A stretch of DNA of 64,000 nucleotides from NCBI GenBank assembly GCA_021768085.1, contig JAETOJ010000002.1, forward strand, positions 1 through 64,000, read 5' to 3'. The notes below the pieces were generated by a model. The model saw only the letters and a list, made by a program, of their open reading frames with translations, did not search any database and was not told where the DNA came from. Shown here piece by piece: positions 1 through 6,341 of this stretch. Position 1 is the first letter of the stretch. Every line of letters starts with the position of its first letter. Origin of the DNA: Bacillota bacterium. GTDB lineage: Bacteria; Bacillota; Clostridia; Oscillospirales; Oscillospiraceae. The translations under genes and the position numbers were made by a program.

Positions 1-64
1 CCCTTTCCGGGCACTTTTTCTGCCCTATGGGGAGTCTATCTTTTTTCCCTCCTCTCCGCCACAT
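1..64 (-). CDS. Possible start of an unidentified small basic protein, cut by the window edge
   Basis: An open frame begins at the ATG complementary to 62-64 and runs off the left edge after about 21 residues, many of them Lys and Arg. A GAGG sequence lies about 12 nt upstream, which is a weak ribosome site. It follows the Rep module on the same strand, so it could be the next gene of that element. There is too little sequence to assign a function, and it could be chance. Confidence 0.2.
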   Translation of the reverse strand, partial: MWRRGGKKDRLPIGQKKCPER

Positions 65-100
65 AATTACATTTTTTCCTCGGCGTTTTCTTACATTTTA

Positions 101-270
101 TCACTGGCGCTGACAAGCCAGGAACATAAGACTACCTCCTTTCGATTTGTCCAGGGTTGATAGGTACTATCACGCCGTCACAAAGCCTGGCGGCGCTTGT
201 AACACAAAAACGGATGGCAGCCAGCGGGCCGGCGGCCCCCGGTTGTGTTACAGACTTGAAAATAGGCGCA
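101..270. repeat. Intergenic region with several inverted repeats; candidate replication origin or regulatory region
   Basis: Downstream of the minus-strand Rep gene lie a perfect 10-bp inverted repeat (TGTAACACAA at 198-207 with TTGTGTTACA at 243-252), a nested GC-rich hairpin (226-238) and a short hairpin (158-172, TGATAG/CTATCA with a 3-nt loop). A strong minus-strand Shine-Dalgarno (AAAGGAGGT, about 135-143) precedes an 8-codon frame (101-127), possibly a leader peptide. Clustered dyads next to a rolling-circle initiator often mark the nick or single-strand origin, but no known nick sequence was recognised. Confidence 0.35.
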
Positions 271-1269
271 CTACGCCCGCAAGGAATACAGGGCGTTGTA
301 GTCCGCTATGAGAAACCGCTGCTTGTCCGATAATCGGTCTGCGGCGTCTACTGCCAACTCGAAGATCTTGGGGAAGCCCATGGTCTGGAACAGAATAGAC
401 AGGGACGGCCCCACCTGGGCCTCCACCCAGTTGGCGATGTGCTCTACGCAATGCTGGACGGTTTCCCGGGCCACCAGCCGGACGCTCTCCAGCTCATCCA
501 CAAAGGCTTGCCACCAGGGGCAGACGGTGCAGCGGGAAATATTACTGTCATCCCGATCAATGAAAGACAGCTTGTCATTGATGACCTGAGCAGCCAGCCT
601 GCCCACGTTCTCAGCGTTGGTGAGCTTCTGCCCGAACGCCTGGGCGTTCTCGCCGCGCATTACCAGCTCCACCCGTACCCAGTGCCCAGATTCCCCACGC
701 TCCAGGGCTTTGTCGTAAATGCGGACACGAAAGGCGGAGGACTCCGCGCCGATGTAGACGGTGGTGCCGGAACGCTGGGTGCCGTCATAACCCAGATACA
801 GGGTACGTTTGCTCATGCGGCTGTTGATCTCGTTGTCTTGCACCTTCCGCACGATATCGTCCATACATAGATGGCCCTCCCGGTCGTCACAGGCGATATC
901 AATGCGGGAGATGTTGGCGTCCTCGGTTGCCGCCAGAAGCTGGAACAGGACGGGAAAGGCGGTACTTGCGGTGCCCTGGGTGTCCTTTGCGCCCTTCATT
1001 GTCAGACGGGACATGGTTTCAAAGGCGCGGCAGCCGTTGCCGGACATACTGACGCACACGCCCATATCCCGGAAATATTCGTTCTCCCGGGGCTCGTACA
1101 GTACCTGGATATCGGAGAAGCGCAGCACACGCTGATAGCCCATGAGGCCATAGGGGGCTTCCTGGAACAGCGCGGGATCCAGGCCCAGATACTTGCTAAT
1201 GACCTCCTGCGGGGTTTGGGCGGATTTGATAGAGAACGTCAGCCAGTCTATCAGCACTTGGCATTTCAT
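271..1269 (-). CDS. Rep_trans-type replication initiation protein
   Basis: A 332-residue protein resembling the replication initiation factor family (Rep_trans, PF02486) of rolling-circle plasmids, filamentous phages and the MobT relaxases of Tn916-like elements. The N-terminal IDWLTFSIK and the later RIYDKALERG and WVRVELVMRG segments fit that family, whose members nick one strand through a catalytic Tyr. The ATG at 1269 is chosen over the one at 1287 because AGGAGGG lies 6 nt before it and inside the longer version. It is followed downstream by inverted repeats and preceded by two small genes on the same strand. Plasmid, phage or ICE origin cannot be decided here. Confidence 0.75.
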   Translation of the reverse strand: MKCQVLIDWLTFSIKSAQTPQEVISKYLGLDPALFQEAPYGLMGYQRVLRFSDIQVLYEPRENEYFRDMGVCVSMSGNGCRAFETMSRLTMKGAKDTQGTASTAFPVLFQLLAATEDANISRIDIACDDREGHLCMDDIVRKVQDNEINSRMSKRTLYLGYDGTQRSGTTVYIGAESSAFRVRIYDKALERGESGHWVRVELVMRGENAQAFGQKLTNAENVGRLAAQVINDKLSFIDRDDSNISRCTVCPWWQAFVDELESVRLVARETVQHCVEHIANWVEAQVGPSLSILFQTMGFPKIFELAVDAADRLSDKQRFLIADYNALYSLRA

Positions 1270-1410
1270 TGGGTTCCCTCCTGTCATGAGTACCCCCGTG
1301 ATTACTTCCGGGGGTTCCCCGGAGCCGTTCCCGGCCCCGGGGATTCCGTAACTTGTTCAGTGGCGGCTCCACAGGCTGTCTCACGACAGGCTGGTTACCA
1401 TTGGCCTGGG

Positions 1411-1560
1411 TTATAACCCGGACAGAGATTGATAGAAACGGTCTGCCTGCTCCTCCATCTCCATTAGGTGCGCCTGTTCGATTGAACTATCCAGCAGGGC
1501 AGCCAATGAGGGACAGTCTGTGCCTTCCCAAGGAAAGCAGGGGTCAAAAGGCTTGTCCAT
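1411..1560 (-). CDS. Hypothetical 49-residue protein of the Rep module
   Basis: A small acidic ORF (starts MDKPFDPCFPWEGTD) lies between the small upstream gene and the replication initiator on the same strand. The Shine-Dalgarno GGAGGG lies 7 nt before its ATG, inside the last codons of the upstream gene, and only 3 nt separate the two frames, which suggests translational coupling. It has two Cys and no membrane segment. No family was recognised; placement suggests an accessory replication or packaging protein of the element. Confidence 0.5.
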   Translation of the reverse strand: MDKPFDPCFPWEGTDCPSLAALLDSSIEQAHLMEMEEQADRFYQSLSGL

Positions 1561-1563
1561 CGT

Positions 1564-1803
1564 TCAGCCCTCCGGGTAGACGCCGGAGCACCTGCCATAG
1601 CGGTTATACTCGATGTGCACCTCGTCCCCAACCTTGGGGTCGTACTGGCATTTGAGCAGCTTGTCCATGTTGAGGAACACGCGCTCCGCGCTTACGCCCT
1701 CGCCGTCCTCCAGCGGCTCTGTGAAATAGATGTTTTTCCCCGTTACCGGATTCCCGTCTTTCCCTTTAAAGTTGATAGAACGTACTCCTACGACCGTTGC
1801 CAT
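1564..1803 (-). CDS. Small protein of the Rep module, possibly ssDNA-binding
   Basis: A 79-residue protein starting MATVVGVRSINFKGKDG. AAGGAGG lies 7 nt before the ATG at 1803; the longer frame reaching 1872 has no comparable site. The pattern of short beta-like stretches, a GKxGNPVTGKNIYF segment and small size resembles gene-V-type ssDNA-binding proteins found next to initiators in filamentous phages, but this is inferred from size, context and general look. It is the first gene of a minus-strand unit with the 49-aa ORF and the replication initiator. A terminator-like hairpin sits in its leader. Confidence 0.5.
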   Translation of the reverse strand: MATVVGVRSINFKGKDGNPVTGKNIYFTEPLEDGEGVSAERVFLNMDKLLKCQYDPKVGDEVHIEYNRYGRCSGVYPEG

Positions 1804-1822
1804 AACTTGTTCCTCCTTACAT

Positions 1823-1854
1823 AAAAAATCAGCCGGACTGGGTTCATCCGACTG
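1823..1854 (-). terminator. Terminator- or attenuator-like hairpin before the Rep module
   Basis: Read on the minus strand, CAGTCGGA pairs with TCCGGCTG around a 9-nt loop (one G-T pair) and is followed by ATTTTTT, just 5' of the Shine-Dalgarno of the small Rep-module gene. It may attenuate the module or end transcription from upstream. Confidence 0.45.
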
Positions 1855-1876
1855 TCCAACTTTAATATACAACTTG

Positions 1877-1902
1877 CCTTTTTTCCGGAGACGGAAAAAA
1901 GG
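1877..1902. terminator. Perfect 11-bp hairpin between the Rep module and nusB
   Basis: CCTTTTTTCCG and CGGAAAAAAGG pair perfectly around GAGA, followed on the plus strand by a T-rich run. It resembles an A/T-rich bidirectional terminator and marks the boundary between the accessory module and the nusB operon. A possible nusB -10 box (TATAAT) lies at 1928-1933. Confidence 0.5.
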
Positions 1903-2012
1903 GGTTTTCTTTTTTCCCGGCGGCGTGTATAATATGTTGGATATACAAAATGGTATGTTATGCCCATAGAGAGAAAGGCCGGCGAGTTCCGCCGGGAAAG
2001 GATGATATCCCC

Positions 2013-2468
2013 ATGAACAGAAGTACCGCCCGTGAAATCGCCGTCCATCTCGCCTTTATGCTGGCCTTCTCCAGCGAGAGCGCGGAGGAGCTGCTGACCC
2101 GGGAGCTGACCCCGGAGGCCTTCGCCCTGCGGGCCAAGGACGAGCCGCTGTACGCCGAATTTCCCGGGGAAGGGGAGCTGGCCTATATCACCCGGCTGAC
2201 CCGGGGGGTGGGGGGCCACGGGGCCGAGCTGGACGGTTATATTGAGAAGTACGCCAAGGGGTGGCGGTTCTCCCGGATCGACCGGGTGGCCTCCGCCATC
2301 ATGCGGGTGACGATGTTCGAGATCCTGTATATGCCCGACGTGCCCAACAAGGTGGCCATCAACGAGGCGGTGGAGATTGGAAAGAAGTACCTGGACGACG
2401 ACGTGGTGAAGTTTATCAACGGCATTCTGGGCTCCTTTGTGCGCTCCGAGCTGCCGGAGCAGGGGTGA
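2013..2468 (+). CDS. nusB: Transcription antitermination protein NusB
   Basis: A 151-residue all-helical protein of the NusB family, which with NusE (S10) binds boxA RNA and supports rRNA antitermination. The C-terminal half carries the typical VPNKVAINEAVEIGKKY and FINGILGSF segments. The ATG at 2013 is used because it gives the normal family length and has AAAGGA about 9 nt upstream. It leads a tightly packed operon: the next gene starts 5 nt after its stop. The N-terminal 40 residues are less conserved to the eye than the rest. Confidence 0.9.
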   Translation: MNRSTAREIAVHLAFMLAFSSESAEELLTRELTPEAFALRAKDEPLYAEFPGEGELAYITRLTRGVGGHGAELDGYIEKYAKGWRFSRIDRVASAIMRVTMFEILYMPDVPNKVAINEAVEIGKKYLDDDVVKFINGILGSFVRSELPEQG

Positions 2469-2473
2469 GCGGC

Positions 2474-3418
2474 ATGGGAATACAGTGCCTGGGCTTTGAT
2501 ACCAGCAATTACACCACCTCCGCCGCGGTGTTCGGCGGCGGGACGGCGGAGAACCGGGGCAGGCTGCTGACGGTGCCCGAGGGCGCCCTGGGCCTGCGGC
2601 AGAGCGACGCGCTGTTCCAGCACGTGAAGCGGCTGCACCTGATGGTGGAGCAGCTGCGCCAGGAGGGCGCCCTGGATCAGATTGCCGCGGTGGGGGCCTC
2701 CACCCGGCCTCGGGAGGTGGAGGGCTCCTATATGCCCTGCTTCCTGGTGGGCGAGGGGGAGGGCCGCGCCCTGGCGGCAGTCCTGGGCGTGCCCTTTTGC
2801 CCCTGCTCCCACCAGCAGGGCCACGTGGCGGCAGCGGCCTGGTCGGCGGGCCGGGAGGATCTGCTGGACAAGCCCCACTTGGCCTGGCACCTGTCCGGCG
2901 GCACCACCGAGTTGCTGCGGGTGGAGCCGGAGGGCCACACCGTCCGAGCTGAGGTGGTGGGCGGCACCAGCGACATCGCCGCGGGCCAGCTGGTGGATCG
3001 GGCGGGGGTGCTGTTGGGCCTGCCCTTCCCGGCGGGCAAGGCGCTGGACGCGCTGTACCCCGAGGCGGGCGATATCGGCTTCTTCCGGGTGAAGCTGAAC
3101 GGCCTGACCTTTTCCCTGTCCGGCATGGAGAACAAGGTGAAGGAGCTGGCGGAGAAGGGCGAAACACCCGCCAACATCGCCCGGTTTACCATTGACACCA
3201 TCCTGAACGTACTGGTGCGGGCCACCCGGGAGGCCCAGAAGAAGTGGCCCGGCCTGCCGGTGCTGTGCTCCGGCGGGGTGGCCTCCAACCGGCAGATCCG
3301 GGCGGCCATGGAGCGGGAGTGCGGCTCGGTGTTCGCCCAGCCCCAGTACGCCACCGATAACGCCCTGGGAGTGGCCATCCTCACCCACCGGGCGCTGGAG
3401 CGGGGGGCGGCGGGATGA
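2474..3418 (+). CDS. TsaD/Kae1-like protein (peptidase M22 family paralogue)
   Basis: A 314-residue ASKHA-fold protein related to TsaD, the transferase subunit for tRNA t6A synthesis. The metal-binding HxxxH (H113, H117) and the C-terminal ATDNALGVAI with its Asp are present. The usual GPGL loop is replaced by TRPREVEGSYMP, and the protein is shorter than TsaD (about 335-340). It is therefore more likely a paralogue of unknown activity than the true TsaD, which would be expected elsewhere. It sits between nusB and xseA, and its last codon overlaps the xseA start (ATGA). Confidence 0.75.
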   Translation: MGIQCLGFDTSNYTTSAAVFGGGTAENRGRLLTVPEGALGLRQSDALFQHVKRLHLMVEQLRQEGALDQIAAVGASTRPREVEGSYMPCFLVGEGEGRALAAVLGVPFCPCSHQQGHVAAAAWSAGREDLLDKPHLAWHLSGGTTELLRVEPEGHTVRAEVVGGTSDIAAGQLVDRAGVLLGLPFPAGKALDALYPEAGDIGFFRVKLNGLTFSLSGMENKVKELAEKGETPANIARFTIDTILNVLVRATREAQKKWPGLPVLCSGGVASNRQIRAAMERECGSVFAQPQYATDNALGVAILTHRALERGAAG

Positions 3419-4701
3419 ATTTGGCCAACCTGCCCGTCTATACCGTGTCCCAGGTGAACGGCTATGTCAAAAGATTGATGGACGGGGACGAGGTGCTCAC
3501 CGGCCTGCTGGTGCGGGGGGAGATCTCCAACTATAAATGCTATCCTTCGGGGCACCACTACTTCTCCCTGAAGGACGGTGAGGGGGCCCTGCGGTGCGTC
3601 CTGTTCCGGGGGGAGGCGGCGCGGCTGCGGTTCCGTCCGGCCAACGGGATGCGGGTGGTGGCCTTTGGCCGGGTGTCGGTGTACCCCCGGGACGGGGCTT
3701 ACCAGCTCTACTGCCAGGAGCTGATGCAGGACGGCCGGGGGGCGCTGGACGAGGCCTTCGAGCGCCTGCGTCGCCGCCTGGAGGAGGAGGGCCTGTTCGA
3801 CGAGGCCAACAAGCAGCCCTTGCCCGCCTATCCGGGGAAAATCGCCCTGGTCACCTCTCCGGCGGGGGCGGCGGTGCGGGATATGCTGCGGATTCTGAAG
3901 GCGCGGTGGCCGCTGGCGGAGGTGCTGGTGGCCCCCGTCCGGGTGCAGGGCACAGAGGCGGCGGAGGAGATCGCCGCCGCCATCCACCGGCTGAACAACC
4001 GGGCGGATATCGATCTCATCATTGCTGGCCGGGGCGGAGGCTCCATGGAGGATCTGTGGGCGTTCAACGAGGAGGTGGTGGCCCGGGCCATCAGCCTGTC
4101 CAACATCCCGGTGATCTCCGCCGTGGGCCACGAGCCCGATGTGACGATTGCGGATTATGTGGCGGATCTGCGGGCGGCCACCCCCTCCAACGGGGCGGAG
4201 CTGGCCGTTCCCGACCAGGGGGCGGAGCGGGCGCGGGTGGCCCAGCTGGATCGGCGGCTGGCCCGTGCCCTCCGCGTCCGGCTGGAGGGCGCCCGGCGGG
4301 AGCTGGAGCGGCTGAAGGGAAGCCGGGCGCTGGAAAACGTCAAGGTGCCCATCCAGGATCGGCGGCTGCTGGTGGACGACCTGCGCCGCCGGATGGGGCT
4401 TGCCCTGAGCCATGAGGCGGAGCGGGCCCGCCGCCGGCTGGATGCCCAGGCGGGGCGGCTGCCCCTGGCCCTGAGGGCCCGCACAGCGGGACAGCGGGGG
4501 CGGCTGGGCCGCCTGGCCGCGGGTCTGGACGCGCTGAGCCCGCTGAAGGTGCTGGGCCGGGGCTACGCCATCGCCCGGAAGGGGGAGGACGTGGTGTCCT
4601 CCATAGCCCAGGCGGAGCCGGGGGATCGGCTGGAAGTGCTGGTATCCGACGGCGGGCTGCGCTGTGTGATAGAGGAAAAGGAGGAGCGAACATGGCGGTA
4701 A
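3415..4701 (+). CDS. xseA: Exodeoxyribonuclease VII large subunit
   Basis: A 428-residue protein with an N-terminal OB-fold (about 1-100, VNGYVKRLMDGDE...GEISNY), a catalytic core (about 120-330, AGRGGGSMEDLWAFN and SAVGHEPDVTIAD) and a coiled-coil C-terminal part. Exonuclease VII degrades single-stranded DNA from both ends in the cytoplasm during repair. Its start overlaps the previous stop by 4 nt and its end overlaps xseB by 10 nt, so the two subunits are coupled in translation. Length and motifs are normal. Confidence 0.96.
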   Translation: MNLANLPVYTVSQVNGYVKRLMDGDEVLTGLLVRGEISNYKCYPSGHHYFSLKDGEGALRCVLFRGEAARLRFRPANGMRVVAFGRVSVYPRDGAYQLYCQELMQDGRGALDEAFERLRRRLEEEGLFDEANKQPLPAYPGKIALVTSPAGAAVRDMLRILKARWPLAEVLVAPVRVQGTEAAEEIAAAIHRLNNRADIDLIIAGRGGGSMEDLWAFNEEVVARAISLSNIPVISAVGHEPDVTIADYVADLRAATPSNGAELAVPDQGAERARVAQLDRRLARALRVRLEGARRELERLKGSRALENVKVPIQDRRLLVDDLRRRMGLALSHEAERARRRLDAQAGRLPLALRARTAGQRGRLGRLAAGLDALSPLKVLGRGYAIARKGEDVVSSIAQAEPGDRLEVLVSDGGLRCVIEEKEERTWR

Positions 4702-4916
4702 AAAAACCATCCTTTGAGCAGGCGCTGGGCCGCCTGGAAGAGATTGTGGGCCTGCTGGAGCGAGGTGAGTGCGGGCTGGATCAGTCCCTGAAGCTGTTTG
4801 AGGAGGGGGCTAAGCTGGCCGGCCAGTGCGAGGAGCTGCTGGACAAGGCGGAGCAGAAGGTGAACCTCCTGCTGGCCAACGGCGAGGAAGCGCCCTTTGA
4901 GGAGGCGGACGGGTGA
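4692..4916 (+). CDS. xseB: Exodeoxyribonuclease VII small subunit
   Basis: A 74-residue helical protein (FEQALGRLEEIVGLLERGE, then SLKLFEEGAKLA) typical of XseB, several copies of which bind the coiled coil of XseA. AGGAG ahead of the ATG lies within xseA. It overlaps xseA by 10 nt at its start and the following ispA by a few nt at its end, consistent with one polycistronic unit. Confidence 0.95.
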   Translation: MAVKKPSFEQALGRLEEIVGLLERGECGLDQSLKLFEEGAKLAGQCEELLDKAEQKVNLLLANGEEAPFEEADG

Positions 4917-5800
4917 TGGACTACCAGGCGGAATACCAGGCAGCGCTGACCCTGGTGGAAGGGGAGCTGGCGGGCTGCTTTGCAGAGGATGGGCCCCAGC
5001 GGGAGCTGCTGGAGGCCATGCGGTACAGCCTGCTGGCCGGGGGCAAGCGGGTGCGGCCCGTGCTGGCGCTAAAGTTCTGCGAGGCTCTGTGCGGGGAGAT
5101 GGAACCGGCGCTGGACTATGCCTGTGCAGTGGAAATGCTTCACACCTATTCCCTGATTCATGACGACTTGCCCTGCATGGATGACGACGACCTCCGCCGT
5201 GGAAAGCCCACCTGCCATGTGAAATACGGCGAGTGGCTGGCTCTGCTGGCGGGGGACGCCCTCCAGGCGGCGGCCTTTGAGCGGCTGGCCTCCTCTGGAA
5301 GAACCTCCCCGGCGGCCAATGGGAGAGCCTGCGCGGTGCTGGCCCGGGCGGCGGGGGCCGCCGGTATGTGCGGGGGACAGTACCTGGATCTGCTGGACGA
5401 GGGGAAACGGGTGGACGAGGAGCAGATCACCCGCATCCATCGCTGGAAAACCTCCGCCCTGCTGGAGGGAGCTTGCCTGCTGGGGTTGACGGCCTCCACG
5501 GTGGAGCCCACGCGGTCGCAGTGGGCGGCGGCGGAGCGGTACGCCCGGGAGCTGGGGCTGGCCTTCCAGATCCGGGACGATATGCTGGACGTGACCTCCA
5601 CCGCCGAGGAGCTGGGCAAGCCCATCGGCTCCGACGCGGACAACGGAAAGGCGACCTTTGTGTCGCTGTACGGGCTGGAGGCGTGCGGCCGGCTGGTGGA
5701 GGAGCACACCCGGCTGGCCCAGGAGAGCGTGGCAGGAGCCTTCCGGAATTCGGACTTCCTGAGCGGGTTGGCCCGGTCGCTGGCGGAGCGGACGCATTGA
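4916..5800 (+). CDS. ispA: Polyprenyl synthetase, probably farnesyl/geranylgeranyl diphosphate synthase
   Basis: A protein of 294 residues (295 if the GTG at 4913 is used) of the trans-isoprenyl diphosphate synthase family. It condenses IPP with allylic diphosphates to make C15 to C20 chains. The first Asp-rich motif is HDDLPCMDDDDLRRGKP and the second is QIRDDMLD; GGKRVRP in the N-terminal part binds IPP. It overlaps the xseB stop, an order common in Firmicutes. Product chain length cannot be told from sequence alone. It is one of four MEP/isoprenoid genes in this window with dxs, ispD and ispF. Confidence 0.92.
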   Translation: MDYQAEYQAALTLVEGELAGCFAEDGPQRELLEAMRYSLLAGGKRVRPVLALKFCEALCGEMEPALDYACAVEMLHTYSLIHDDLPCMDDDDLRRGKPTCHVKYGEWLALLAGDALQAAAFERLASSGRTSPAANGRACAVLARAAGAAGMCGGQYLDLLDEGKRVDEEQITRIHRWKTSALLEGACLLGLTASTVEPTRSQWAAAERYARELGLAFQIRDDMLDVTSTAEELGKPIGSDADNGKATFVSLYGLEACGRLVEEHTRLAQESVAGAFRNSDFLSGLARSLAERTH

Positions 5801-5842
5801 CCGGCGAGCCGGGGCGCTGAGCGCGGCCGGCGGATTCGGGTG

Positions 5843-5856
5843 TCAAGTTAACTTGA
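5843..5856. promoter_or_regulatory. 14-bp perfect palindrome between ispA and the DUF212 gene
   Basis: TCAAGTTAACTTGA is a perfect palindrome in the 79-nt gap upstream of the divergent-PAP2 gene. It has operator-like form, but no regulator is identified and no clear promoter boxes surround it. Confidence 0.3.
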
Positions 5857-5879
5857 AAACAGGACGAGGGGTGGGGCCA

Positions 5880-6320
5880 ATGGTGAATAAGATCCTGCTG
5901 ATCGCGGTGGCGGCCTGGGCGGTAGCCCAGGTGCTGAAGCTGCTCATTGCCACGGCGGTCTATCATAAATTTGATCTCACCTATCTGACCACTGGCGGCG
6001 GTATGCCCAGCTCCCACTCGGCGCTGGTGTGCGCTTGCGCGGTGGGCACGGCCTTTGTGACGGGGCTGGACTCCCCGGCCTTTGCCGTGGCCGCGGTGCT
6101 GGCCTTCATCGTCATGTATGACGCCGCCCACGTGCGGCTGGAGACGGGGAAGCAGGCCAAGGTGCTCAACCAGCTCATGCGGAACTTGGGGGAAGGCAGG
6201 CCGGAGACCTTTGAGGCGGATCTCAAGGAGCTCATCGGCCATACGCCCTTTCAGGTGGCAGTGGGGGCGGTGCTGGGCGTGCTCATCGGCGTGATCGGCG
6301 GCCTGCTCGCCCTGGTGTGA
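5880..6320 (+). CDS. Divergent PAP2 / DUF212 family membrane protein
   Basis: A 146-residue membrane protein of the DUF212 (divergent PAP2, YuiD-like) family. GGGMPSSHSALV and MYDAAHVRLETGKQA are the conserved family segments and resemble acid phosphatase motifs, so a lipid or isoprenoid phosphate may be the substrate. Hydrophobic segments lie near residues 3-25, 45-80 and 120-145. ATG 5880 is preferred over an upstream TTG at 5853 because a G-rich ribosome site precedes it. Its position between ispA and dxs fits prenyl phosphate chemistry, though function is unproven. Confidence 0.82.
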   Translation: MVNKILLIAVAAWAVAQVLKLLIATAVYHKFDLTYLTTGGGMPSSHSALVCACAVGTAFVTGLDSPAFAVAAVLAFIVMYDAAHVRLETGKQAKVLNQLMRNLGEGRPETFEADLKELIGHTPFQVAVGAVLGVLIGVIGGLLALV

Positions 6321-6341
6321 CGATAGAAAGGAGGTGCGTCC

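Noticed and set aside
1926-1950. Possible dif/att site near nusB (GTATA...TATAC dyad)
   Set aside because: The dyad is short and does not match a Firmicutes dif consensus; it overlaps a likely promoter -10 box.
1788-3167. Long minus-strand frame opposite nusB and the TsaD-like gene
   Set aside because: Pro/Arg/Gly-rich shadow caused by high GC third positions; real coding is on the plus strand with family motifs.
2728-4710. A 660-codon minus-strand frame opposite the TsaD-like gene and xseA
   Set aside because: Composition is His/Gln/Pro-rich with no motifs; it mirrors xseA, which is certain.
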